A program made the translations under genes and the position numbers. 64,000 nt of DNA, from NCBI GenBank assembly GCA_947034895.1, contig OX344764.1, positions 69,297,348-69,361,347 of the forward strand, in the 5' to 3' direction. Below, in pieces: positions 11,815-21,857 of this stretch. Each line of letters begins with the position of its first letter. Position 1 is the first letter of the stretch. The DNA is from Rhytidiadelphus loreus. Taxonomy: Eukaryota; Streptophyta; Bryopsida; Hypnales; Hylocomiaceae. Below the pieces are notes generated by a model that had not been told where the DNA came from, did not search any database, and was given only the letters and a program-made list of their open reading frames with translations.

Positions 11815-12128
11815 AGGTAGTAACACCCATAACCGTCAATTTAAGGGTTTTGGACATGATGTCTATCAATAGACATCCAAAAAATTATTGGAACCTATAA
11901 GCAAGAAAAAAAGAATTCCAATGTACTTTCAAATGTATTTTTTAGACACCATGAGGATAAGTTATGAATTTTTAAAGAACCCACTACAGATGCAACTAAT
12001 ACCAACACTAAGATTTGATATTCAGATGTAGTACATCTTTGTTATCACATCTATATACTTCCCAAGATTTTTCAAGATTTTAGAGGTGGTGGTTATGGGT
12101 ATAGTGATGGTTATGGGTGCTCCTACCT
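11815..12128. mobile_element. TA-associated MITE, family E copy 1
   Basis: The ends are AGGTAGTAACACCCATAACC and the inverse GGTTATGGGTGCTCCTACCT, a terminal repeat of about 20 bases. TA precedes the left end. The interior matches 37275-37594 in reverse orientation, including the words GGACATGATGTCTATCAATA and ACCCACTACAGATGCAACTA. No coding capacity. It shares the AGGTAG terminus with family C. Confidence 0.7.
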
Positions 12129-13056
12129 CACATTGAGATATTTAAATACTTGATAATGTAAACAACAAGCATAAAAATTCTAAAATTTCACTACCCCTAT
12201 AACTTCATCAAAAATTATAATTTCATAGTTCAAGCAATGAATCACTATGAAATTGGTTTAGTGTGGACTATAGGTAAAAGAATTTTTTATTTCAATAATG
12301 AAGTTTATAGTTGATTGATCATTTGGGAGGAGTACAAGATTATTCAACAATGCCTTCCACGCTAGCAAAGAACTTCACCAAGCTTGGATGTTTAGGGGTT
12401 AAAGAATATTGTAACAAGTTTAGATCGAATAGGAGAGCTTTTTATAACAATAATATTTAGCTACAAGAAAAACTACAATATTTAGAATTTGGAATGTCTC
12501 CTTGCCATCATCTAGCTACATTGTCTATTTTAACAAATTATAATCAAATGTCCTAAAATTTCATGTGCATATTGATTTAAATTTATAATAAGTGCTTAAA
12601 TACTTACTATAGAGGTGTTAAAATGTTGTCTTTTAAAATGTAGGTATACATTACTAGAATACTTAAAGGAGTTTTTTTAAATAAATAATACAATGAAAAT
12701 ATGATGAATAATGTTTGATTGCAAACTCCCTCTAGTAATTATGCCATGTTGATCTTAAACAATTTGGTTGTTCAACAACATTTAAATATTGATTTGAGAA
12801 TGTATAAAAAAAATAGGCAGGTATACTTTATAAAGTATGTACTTAGAATTAGATTTGAGTTTTGAGTTTTGCAATAATCATCAAATGATTGAAAAGTAGT
12901 GAGCAGTTTTTATTCCCTTTTAGAAACCTAAATAGGCACTAACCAATTGTTGATTTTTAAATTTTATAAATAATACTACAAACATCTAAACAATATAATA
13001 AGGTTTAGATGGAGTTTGTTTTTACCTTTTACCATGAAACATATTAGGAAATATTG
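12129..13056. other. AT-rich intergenic DNA
   Basis: No gene seen. A lone TTAA-type terminus (GATGTTTAGGGGTTAA, ending at 12402) resembles the right ends of the TTAA elements elsewhere. A matching left end was not found, so it may be a truncated copy. Confidence 0.4.
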
Positions 13057-13190
13057 TATAGTGGGACGCCTTACTACTTGGGCCTCTTGTTGTGTGAGGG
13101 CCCTGCCACGAGGCCGAGGGCAAAGTTTGAGGTTGAGGAGGCAAGGCCTTCATGCAACATGAGGCCCAAGTAGTGAAGCGTCTTGCTATG
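13057..13190. repeat. GC-rich near-perfect hairpin, possible small RNA precursor
   Basis: The left arm 13065-13107 and right arm 13140-13182 are near inverse copies of about 43 bases with only a handful of mismatches, including an exact ACTACTTGGGCCTC / GAGGCCCAAGTAGT core. They are separated by a loop of about 32 bases. Pairing extends weakly outward (ATAG near 13058 with CTAT near 13186). The hairpin is GC-rich inside strongly AT-rich DNA. Length and arm quality would suit a plant MIR-type precursor, but a small foldback element or an inverted duplication is equally possible. The transcribed strand is unknown. Confidence 0.5.
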
Positions 13191-14220
13191 TTAAGCATAT
13201 GGGATTGCCCTTGAAGAAACAACCAAATTGCCCTAGTAATAGTACTTGGCACTATAACAAATACATTACGCCCAATAATTAGGGACATTTATCAATAGGA
13301 CTTGGTATCATGAGTGCTTAATGAGAGGTGCAACATTCCTTGAGGAAAATCCATGCCAAGGAAAATTTAGAAACCCCAAACTTTACATAATCTATTAACT
13401 TTCTAAATTTGTCTATTCAAAGAAGAACAAAAAATTATTATTGCTATGTGCCATATTGATCTTTGCTTGCAACTACAAAAATAAATGCAAAGTTAATGCA
13501 CTAATTTAGCAACTACTCAAATGATTTTTGAAATTGGGATGTAAACTATATGGCACCCTGAAGGACAATAATTTTGTATTTAGTTGCTCAAACAAATGAA
13601 ATACAATACTAACTACATAAGATCCCATCCAAATACCTATTGCAATTGTATGGACAACTATATATGTTGATTTCAAGACGGCTTGTGTTAGACTATCCTC
13701 TCAAAAGATGGCACTTGCCATCTCAAAGAGGCGTACCACCCCTGGTCCCCCCAATCAGGAGTTGTCCGATTCATTTCAAATAAAATTTCACCCCCTTCTA
13801 AGAAAAATCAATAGCCATCAAATGTACATACAAAATACAATACAAATACAAATACAAATACGATACATTCATATACAAATATGGGCGACAGGATACGAAT
13901 ACGACAGTATGGAATTATCCCATATTGATTGTTTGCAATCTCACCCTCCTAAAATTATAACTGGGGGATGGGGGGGGGAAGAAATTTTATTTTAAAAAAC
14001 TTTTGCACACTTCCAAAATTATAAGAGGGGTGGGGTTAAAATTAAAATTTTCATGGTGCATAGTTTTACACTATCCTCTCACTATCCTCTCAAAAGATGG
14101 CACAAATGTAAGGTGCTGACGTCATTTGCATAGTATGATACCTATCAAATTTTGTTTATTTTTTAGTGCAATTTTGTGTATGCAAGGGCATGTTGTATTA
14201 TAGTAGAATCTTACATTTAC
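13191..14220. other. AT-rich intergenic DNA
   Basis: No supported gene. A short direct repeat of TACTATCCTCTCAAAAGATGGCAC-like sequence occurs near 13691-13713 and again near 14080-14102. A simple ATACAAATACAA-type run lies near 13830-13860. Confidence 0.35.
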
Positions 14221-14783
14221 CTCGGGAGGTCACTTAGTTCTACTACAACAAACCACGTGCGAACAAGTGGTTTCTAATAAACTATAATTTCAATCTAAAA
14301 TTTTGACCATTGTTTAATTATGACTATAGATTTCTATTGCCAAAATTTCCAACTCAAATCAAATATGAAATGATTTCTAGAAGAGGTTGAAAATGAACTA
14401 AAATGGCATGTTTTTCAACTCAAATAATTATAGAGAACACATTTAGATGACCATTGAATCAATATTCAACTCAAAATAAGCTTTCAATAGAGAGTTATTT
14501 TTAAGAATTTTTTGTTCATTTTTTAGACAAGTTTTTCTTATATAATATAGGGGTGTGAAAGTTATTTTTTAGTTCTGCAGTGTATCTTTTTACTTCAAAA
14601 ATTTGTAACTAATTATTATTAACAAATAAAAATATCAATAATTCAAAACATAAACTTTCAAAGTAGAAAAATCTATTCATATTTTTCTTATTTTGTTTTA
14701 TTTAAAATTCAAAAAGTATATAGGGGGTCCAAAGTTTTGTTCGCACGTGGTTTCAAATGGACACTCTAAGTGACCTCCCCGAC
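14221..14783. mobile_element. Non-autonomous DNA transposon with 8-base target duplication
   Basis: The left end CTCGGGAGGTCACTTAG and right end CTAAGTGACCTCCCCGAC are inverse of each other. A second inverted block follows inside each end: ACCACGTGCGAACAA near 14251 and its inverse TTGTTCGCACGTGGT near 14738. The element is bordered by ACATTTAC on both sides (14213-14220 and 14784-14791), a clean 8-base direct duplication. An 8-base TSD is typical of hAT elements, though the terminal bases are not the usual hAT CA/TA. No transposase is encoded. Confidence 0.75.
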
Positions 14784-15507
14784 ACATTTACATAAGGAAT
14801 GTTTTTGACAATCAACTGCATCACAAAGAGTGTGGAGTCCAAAAGATGGGGTCATGTATGCAATTTTTAAAACTATTATACTCTGTACGTGGCAATATAT
14901 TTTCATTTTTACATAGCAATTGTGATATTAAAAAAATACAAAATAAGTAGCCAATATTAGCAAAGTCTTTTGAAAGTGAATAAAATTTCTTGTTTCTATA
15001 CAACATTCTTCTAAAGTTGGCATGCATTTTAGTGTATGTAAATAAAGTTATTCTACAACATCAAGCCAAATATATGATGGTTTGTTTCTTTAGTCAAAAT
15101 CATCTAGGAAAATCATTCACAACCAAATAATCAAAGGTTTCAACATTTTATTGTTCTTAATCCCTAAAGAATGTTGCAAATGTTTTTTGTCCTTTGCATG
15201 ACTTCAACTAAGACTATAGCATGGAAAAGAAACATTTTTTCATCGAATATTTTTGGAGGAAGTTGCTTGAGTACATTTTTAGTAAATAGTATTGCAAATT
15301 CCCTCATTGTAGTATTATAGACTTTTCTAAAGAATAAGATGCTTAATCCACAAATTACCTTGTAGTACAACATATTTGGGCCATTTGGCTTGCTATTTAC
15401 TCTTGATGTGAATTTTCACCAATAAAATGATATTTTTTAAATTTGAATCCAACTAATGAAACTATCAAGATTAGCTTATACTCCAATTTGAAAATTTGAA
15501 AAAACAC

Positions 15508-16350
15508 TTAACCCCTAAAGAACCATTGTCCCTTTGGGGGACAAATGGGATTTTGGGTAGGTACCTACATGCTGAATTTTTGTCATGATTTTTTGAAACT
15601 TTTTTTGAAGATAAGAAACTGATTAGCTTCATGTAAATATTAATATTTTTTCAATCGATGCTTGGGAACAAAAGTTATGCCCAAATAAGCTCCAAATATG
15701 GGTAAAGGGGCAACAAAAAAATATTCAAAATTTGAATTTGAATTTTTGAATTTTTTTTCCTTATAGATTATATTTTTGTCTACATAAAAAGCTTTGATTC
15801 ATTCTATTTGGATTTGTTATGAGAAAGTTATGGACAATCTTGTTCTTTGGGCAATTAGAACATTTTTTTGAAAAATAACTTATAGGATTCATTTATGAAT
15901 GCAATTTTTACAATTGAAGAAAAGAAGTTCCACATGGTTTAGTTTGCTTCTTAAAACAATCTTACCATTGGGATTAGTGCATTTTAATTCCATTTTAGAG
16001 ATACTGATAATTTAGATTTTCCTTCTATGTCATACCTATGTCTACTTAATAATTATATGTCTACTTAATACGTCTACTTATATGTCTACTTAATAATTAT
16101 TTAAAGAATAAAAATGAATTTTTTTTGAATTTTTTCCCCTTTGAGACTCTCAACTCAATTCCCTACAACAAAGATTTAAAGTTGAAAACTCTCTAGAGCA
16201 AAAAATTTAATTTAACAAGGTTCAAAGTCAAATAATCTAGTCCCACAATGTGTTGAAAACCTTTTTGTTTTTTTGCTTTAAATGCAGATATCTTGTAATC
16301 TGTGTGGTCAAAATTTCTGAATTTTTTCCCAAACATTCTACACTACAAAA
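15508..16350 (-). mobile_element. Family A element copy 2, outer end decayed
   Basis: It begins TTAACCCCTAAAGAACCATT at 15508 and runs through the family A interior in reverse order, including the GTCCCTTTGGGGGACAAATG block near 15528 and the inverse of the TTGCAAGATATCTGCGTTTA block near 16280. The far end, expected near 16450, has lost its terminal repeat. The right boundary is therefore approximate. Confidence 0.6.
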
Positions 16351-16852
16351 CACACCTACGCTAACAATTTTGAGATTTTTGGAGCATATTTGGTATTTGA
16401 TATCATATTCTTTTCACCTTTTCCTTAAAAAATTCACTATAATTTCAAATTTTCTTGAAAAAATCTGAATTTTTCTTAACAATTCTATAACTCATGGTCT
16501 TTCATCCCTGAAAAATAAAAATAAAAAAATTTCATCCATATTTAGTTGCCAAATGGGGCAGCAAATCCGTCCTTGGAAGGGTGAAAAAGTGGCAGTGAGT
16601 ACAGTATGGGCGAATGGGTCCAAATTCCCAAATGGCCAGCCGTTATCTGGATTCTTTTCTTTCCTTTTTGGGTTTCTTTCTACTTTTTTAATCCACTTTT
16701 ATGTTTACGTTTCTTTCTTTTTCCAGAACCATACTTTATTGTACTCCACTGTACAGTACCGGCTTTTTCCGCAGGACGCTAAACCTGTCCCACAAAGTGG
16801 GACCTGCCAGCACGGTGAAAACGCAGGAATTTAACTCTAGGGGAAAACACAA

Positions 16853-17130
16853 GAATTTTGTTTTTATCTTTGAATTTTATCTTTGAACCATTGCATTAAA
16901 AAAAATAAAATTACAAAACAACTCAGCTATGAAGGCTAGACAAATGAAGAGATAAGAGCAAACGGAAAAGCAAAGAAGAAGCTAGAAAATAAAATAAGCG
17001 GGAGGATCCTTTCTTGTTCCACGTAATATTAGTGCCAATCCTACTAGCAAGGATAGGAGATTTAAGTCAAGTCCGATCAAATTTGGCCCCAAATATTAGC
17101 GGCATCTAAAGGTTGTTGATTTTTTTTTTT
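16853..17130 (-). mobile_element. LINE 3' end fragment, same family as 10652-11104
   Basis: Read on the minus strand, this matches the 3' UTR of the LINE at 10652-11104. Shared words are TTTGCTCTTATCTCTTCATT (with TTGTC following) and TTTAATGCAATGGTTC. It also shares the AAATCTCCTATCCT word just after the ORF end. The tail is not pure A but an AAAGATAAAA-type repeat (plus-strand 16857-16890). Coding sequence is essentially absent. Confidence 0.65.
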
Positions 17131-17984
17131 TAAATTCACTCTTGAAAAAATTTACAAATTTTGAATTCACATTTGCAACCAGTGATTTCAAATTCCGCAC
17201 AAACATACCCTAAGCTCCGCACAAAATAGGGGGCAAGATTTTACTTTTACACCGGAGAAACCTGCGTTTTCGTGAAACAGGTTTTCCATGGGAACATGGG
17301 GAACATCACTTTTTAAGTTCCCAACTTGTTTAGTTAGCACTGGGAACTGGGAACTGGGAATTTGGGGAAGACCAAAAGGAAGGAAGATCAGTGGGATTTG
17401 AAACCCATACCGAATGTCCACGTGCACCAAGTGCCTTGTGTCAATATTAAAAGCCTGAGGACCAATAGGAAATATTTTTGGGGAAAAAGCCACCTTTGGT
17501 ACTTGAGATGTACTCATGCTAGATTCTTGACTACTTATTTTAGATCTTTTTAGATTTTAATGACATGGCATTTAAAAAATTAAAACCTAAACTTGGGTGC
17601 TTGCAGTGATAAAGGTACTAGTAAGTAGTAACTATGTATTTATGTCAAATAAAAAAATAAAATAAAATAAAAAACTTGAAGTCAAAAGACAGCTGATGAA
17701 AACGCTGAATTTTTTTTATTTGCCATGTATGATAAAATTTGTAAATTTTGAGTTCATATTTGCAATTGGAGGCTCATAGTTTGGGAGGAAGAGCGGTGTA
17801 AAAGATAAATTAATTGAACACAAAATAGGGTGTCTTTTATTTTACATGCACCCTTGGAATGACTTCGGAGGGATGAGCGAGGGGGTCAGTTCACCCTAGT
17901 TGGAAATGATGGACTTGGGAAATGATCATGAGGTCAATTCTACCCTATTTTTTTCTATAGCTCACTCATGACCTTCGTTTATTT

Positions 17985-18060
17985 ATTTATTTTGAAACAA
18001 ATGGAAATCCCTTGAAAAGTAGGAAGTACAAAACAACCAAGTCAGAAGGTTGGACAAACG
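17985..18060 (-). mobile_element. Short diverged LINE 3' fragment
   Basis: On the minus strand, TTTGTCCAACCTTCTGACTT and TTGTTTTGTACTTCC resemble the final 70 bases of the LINE 3' ends at 10652-11104 and 16853-17130. The fragment is short and diverged, so confidence is low. Confidence 0.4.
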
Positions 18061-18076
18061 AACATTTATTTATTTA

Positions 18077-18472
18077 TTTTTATTGACTTTGTCCAAAGGA
18101 TAGAGACTATAGCATAGGCTCTAGTTTGAGAATATGAATTTCCAAATCTTGTCTACAACTGCATTTATACTACACAATGCGGTTAGGGTTTGGTTAGAAT
18201 GGGGGATGTGGGGTTTGACTAATCAATAAAATAATATTGTTGTTTACTTAGGACAAAGCCTCACATTTACATTGTTCATGTTTTTATTGGCTCTGTCCCG
18301 AGGACAAAGACCTTGGCATGGACTCTAGTTTTTAGAATTTGAATTCCCAAATCCTATCTACAATCACATTCACATTGCACAATGCAGTTAGGGTTTAGTT
18401 GGAGTGGGGATGAGGGATCCAATTGGTCAATACAGTGACCTACGGTAGAGCCTCATGGTTATACCATGCTTG
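18077..18472 (+). repeat. Tandem duplication, two units of about 200 bases
   Basis: Unit 1 (18077-18280) and unit 2 (18281-18472) share order and words: TTTTTATTG(A/G)CT(T/C)TGTCC, GGCATGGACTCTAGTTT in unit 2 against AGCATAGGCTCTAGTTT in unit 1, and CACAATGC(G/A)GTTAGGGTTT. The units have diverged, so the duplication is old. No coding frame. Confidence 0.7.
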
Positions 18473-19616
18473 TTCTGATGTCAAGAAGAACAATCTTCAT
18501 TAATGGTTTCATGAATGACCATTCCCATTTCAAAATTGTCCTAGTGTGTACAATGTCCATTTGAGGAAGCACTAATTTTGTGTAGATTTTTTCATCAAGA
18601 GTTATGTGGAGATCTTTTCATGGAATTTTTCAATGTAGTTATAGGAGCTGACCCATATATGATCACTTAAGCAATTACGCATATTTGGAGCATAGGTTTT
18701 TGAGTGCTAAATTTTCTTCATGTATAGAAATAGAATTTGGAAGGATTGCATATTTTTCCAGAATTTTATTACAAAAAATGTAATTATTATGAATTTTTTA
18801 GTGAAAGATTCTCTTCAACCTACAATGGTGATTTTGTATTCTTCTTCACTTGTTTGTTGAAAACAAGTATTTTAGATTTTCTTATGAAGTTTGAGATGTT
18901 TGACATATAAATAGTGTCAAATTGTTCATATATGAAAAATGCATGGATATGGAGAAAAATTGTATAAATTAGACATTCAATTCAATTGAATCATTTTTTA
19001 GTGAATATAGTTGTATTCAAAAAATTAATTTAAATTATATTTTGCCCCTTAAAATAGAACTCCAATAATTGTCTTGTTACAAAAATTATGTGCCTAATTT
19101 ACATTTCTATGCATTTTTCACATACAAATAGCATGAGCTATTTTATTCGTGCAAAACAAGAAAGATGCAAATAATTTTGGTCAAATGGATTGCATTTTAT
19201 AAATAGTGAAACCACAAAATGCCTACCAAACACCCCATATCACAAGAGCTTTTGACTTAGATTGGAAAAAAAAAATGATGATGAGAACAATTGATAGAAT
19301 TGCTTACACTTCCATCACCATCGCGTTTACAATATTATCCAAAGAGTTTCATTTACCCCTTAATGACTAGACCTAATAGATAGTCAAAATTTCCAAAATG
19401 TAAAGGTGTATTATATAGTGCAACTTAGGATAATAATTTAACTATGACTTTCAAGAAAAAACTGTACTCCATAAAATATGATCAACAGATCATATCTATA
19501 TGGTTAGAGCAACTACTACACCAAACAATATTTCTTAATAAAATTTGAAACCAAAATTTGAAAATCCCTTCTAAAATTGATTTTAAATAATTTCTAAATT
19601 GATTAAATCTTTGCAA

Positions 19617-19873
19617 GATCTTTTTTCCTTGGAGATCAAAGAGGTAAGTTTTAATCATAATGATCTTCTATGGTTCTTATTTTGCTAATTTATTGAAGTC
19701 ATTTTTGAGGGGTCATTTTTTGAACATTAAAAGCTCGTTTTTTGATCTTTTTTCCTTTAAGATCAAAATGTTAAGTTCTAATCATGATGATCTTCTATGG
19801 TTCTTATTTTGCTAATTTATTGAAGTCATTTTTGAAGGGTCATTTTTTGAACATTAAAAGCTCATTTTTTGAT
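19617..19873 (+). repeat. Recent tandem duplication, two units of 127 bases
   Basis: GATCTTTTTTCCTT starts both units (19617 and 19744). The two run in parallel with very few differences through ATGATCTTCTATGGTTCTTA and TTTTTTGAACATTAAAAGCT. The near identity points to a recent duplication. It abuts the family B MITE that starts at about 19875. Confidence 0.8.
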
Positions 19874-19874
19874 G

Positions 19875-20104
19875 CTAACCCTTAAACAATGAGGTGGTCA
19901 TTGTGGAAATTGGTTGTTTTGAAACCATGTGAATTGTTGGCTTAAAAAAAATGCAAAAGCATTCACTAGAAGTCAAACTACTATAGAAGACATTCCCTTT
20001 TCACACAAGATTTGGAGGATGAATAGTTGCACTTCTGTCCCACATGGAGAGATTCTTTGTCATTCATCGGCCGAAGAACATCCTCCGCATCATTTATGGG
20101 TTAA
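19875..20104 (+). mobile_element. Family B MITE copy 3
   Basis: The unit begins CTAACCCTTAAACAATGAGG and ends CATTTATGGGTTAA. The right TTAA is intact and the left one changed by one base (CTAA). It matches 1965-2195 in reverse orientation along its whole length. A frame reading RMNSCTSVPHGEILCHSSAE is also visible in copy 1, but this reflects sequence identity rather than a protein. Confidence 0.7.
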
Positions 20105-20232
20105 ACATGTTTATAAACTTTAAATAGTAGAATATTTACATAGGACACTTCTAAAAGTCTATGTCATGTAAATGTAAGATAACTAATACAAGAATGTAAC
20201 ACAAATATTTAAAAAGCAAAATCTATGTTTGC

Positions 20233-21142
20233 TTAACCCCTAAAGGATCAAGGCCTTTTTTCTACCAGAAAACACTCAAAACTGCCATATCTATAGCAAG
20301 GAGTAAAAGAAATTGAAAATTGTTTTATTTTCATATCTAACTACAGGATCTTACACCTATCTAGTATGAGAGTGTGAAAAAAATTTCAGAATTTTTGACC
20401 ACTCAGATTGCAAGATATCTGCGTTTAAAGTGGAAAAAACAAGTTTTCCAGCACATTGCAGGACTAGATTTTTTGACTTTGAACATTTTTAACTTAAATT
20501 TTTTGCACTACAGAGTTTTGAGCTTTAAATCTTTATAGTGGAGAATTGAGTTGAGAGTCTAGGTAAGAAAAAAAAAATTCAAAAAGAAATTAATTATCAT
20601 TCTTAAAAAAATTGTTAAGTAGAAGTAGGTATGCAATAGAAGGAAAATCTAAAATATTCATATATTTTAGATGGAATTAAAATGCACTAATCCCAATGGT
20701 GAGATTGTTCTAGCAAAAAAATTGAAAAATTTGAAAAATTGCATTCATAAATGAATCCTACAAGTTATTTTTTTCAAGAAGATGCTCTAACTACCCGAAC
20801 AACAAGAATGTCCATAACTTTCTCATAATATATCAAAATGAAATGAATCAAAGCTTTCCAGATAGACAAAAATATAATCTATGAGAAAAAACAAAATTCA
20901 AATTCAAATTCAAATTTTTGTCCATTTTTTTTGGGCTGCCTGATCTGCCCACCGTCCCCTTATTTGAGCTTATTTGGTCATAACCATTGTTCTTGGGCAC
21001 CGGTTTTGAAAAAAATTATATTCCCACGAAGCTAATCAACTTTTCTACCTCCAAAAAAATTTCAAATATTAGAAGAAAATTTCAGCCCGTAGGTACCTAC
21101 CCCGGAAATGCATTTGCCCAACAATGGTCCTTTAGGGGTTAA
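20233..21142 (+). mobile_element. Family A element copy 3
   Basis: A 910-base unit beginning TTAACCCCTAAAGGATCAAG and ending TGGTCCTTTAGGGGTTAA, with TTAA at both edges. Its interior is very similar to 7944-8887. A further short TTAA-bounded piece (21139-21199, ending TTGGGGGTTAA) abuts its right edge and shares the TTAA at 21139-21142. Confidence 0.8.
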
Positions 21143-21857
21143 GAAATGTCTGCTTTCATCCATTGTTCAAATTTGAACATATGGTCTATTGGGGGTTAAG
21201 AACTAATTTGGTACCCTAATAATAGATAAAGAATTTGATCCAATACTACAATTGTGTAAAGCATGAATTGTATGGTATATTTTTAGTTGGGCAAGCAATC
21301 ATTGTGCTTCCTCAACTCCAATATAATATTAGACATTGTCCAATTTAATTTTGTTTGAAATTCATGTAGAAAAAAATTATACCACTCACATAAAGAAAAT
21401 AACTGTTGTACTCGGACATTTACAAACAACTGGAGTCAGACGCTCCATTCACACTCCCCCCATTGTACATACTTGTCGAATATGCTCCTTTAACTACTGT
21501 ACATGATACCAATATTGTTTGTTGCATACCGGTATTCAACATATGACAATTATAAAATATTCTGCCTCTGGACTTAAAAAAGGAGGAGCCTTTTGACTTG
21601 CTTCTGAAAACACTGAATGAGAGAATATCATGATGTATCCCATACAACTTTGACTCTTAAAGAATACAAAATCTAGCTTACCGGTAAATTCAATATAAGG
21701 CTTAATCTACTGAATTGGTCTCTTAGAAAATGTAATAGTCAAAGTGAATACCGGTAAATAAAGGGAAGTTTTGATTACATGGTTACAAGTCAAGACATTA
21801 AGGGGTTAAGGAAAGAATAAACATACAATCTTCAGAATTTTGTACAGGACCTCTAAA
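21143..21857. other. 3' flank of RTF1
   Basis: No separate gene seen. The first few hundred bases below 21857 should hold the RTF1 3' UTR (minus strand). TTAA-type termini occur at 21185-21199 and 21799-21808, the second as AAGGGGTTAA. Confidence 0.4.

Noticed and set aside
15157..15511. Separate TTAA element from TTAATCCCTAAAGAATG to the TTAA at 15508
   Set aside because: The left end looks right, but the sequence before 15508 is not the inverse of it, so no closed element could be defined.
18077..21142. Possible CRISPR-like or satellite array from repeated units
   Set aside because: The repeats are single duplications of 127-204 bases and dispersed transposons, without short regular repeats and spacers; the DNA is plant nuclear.
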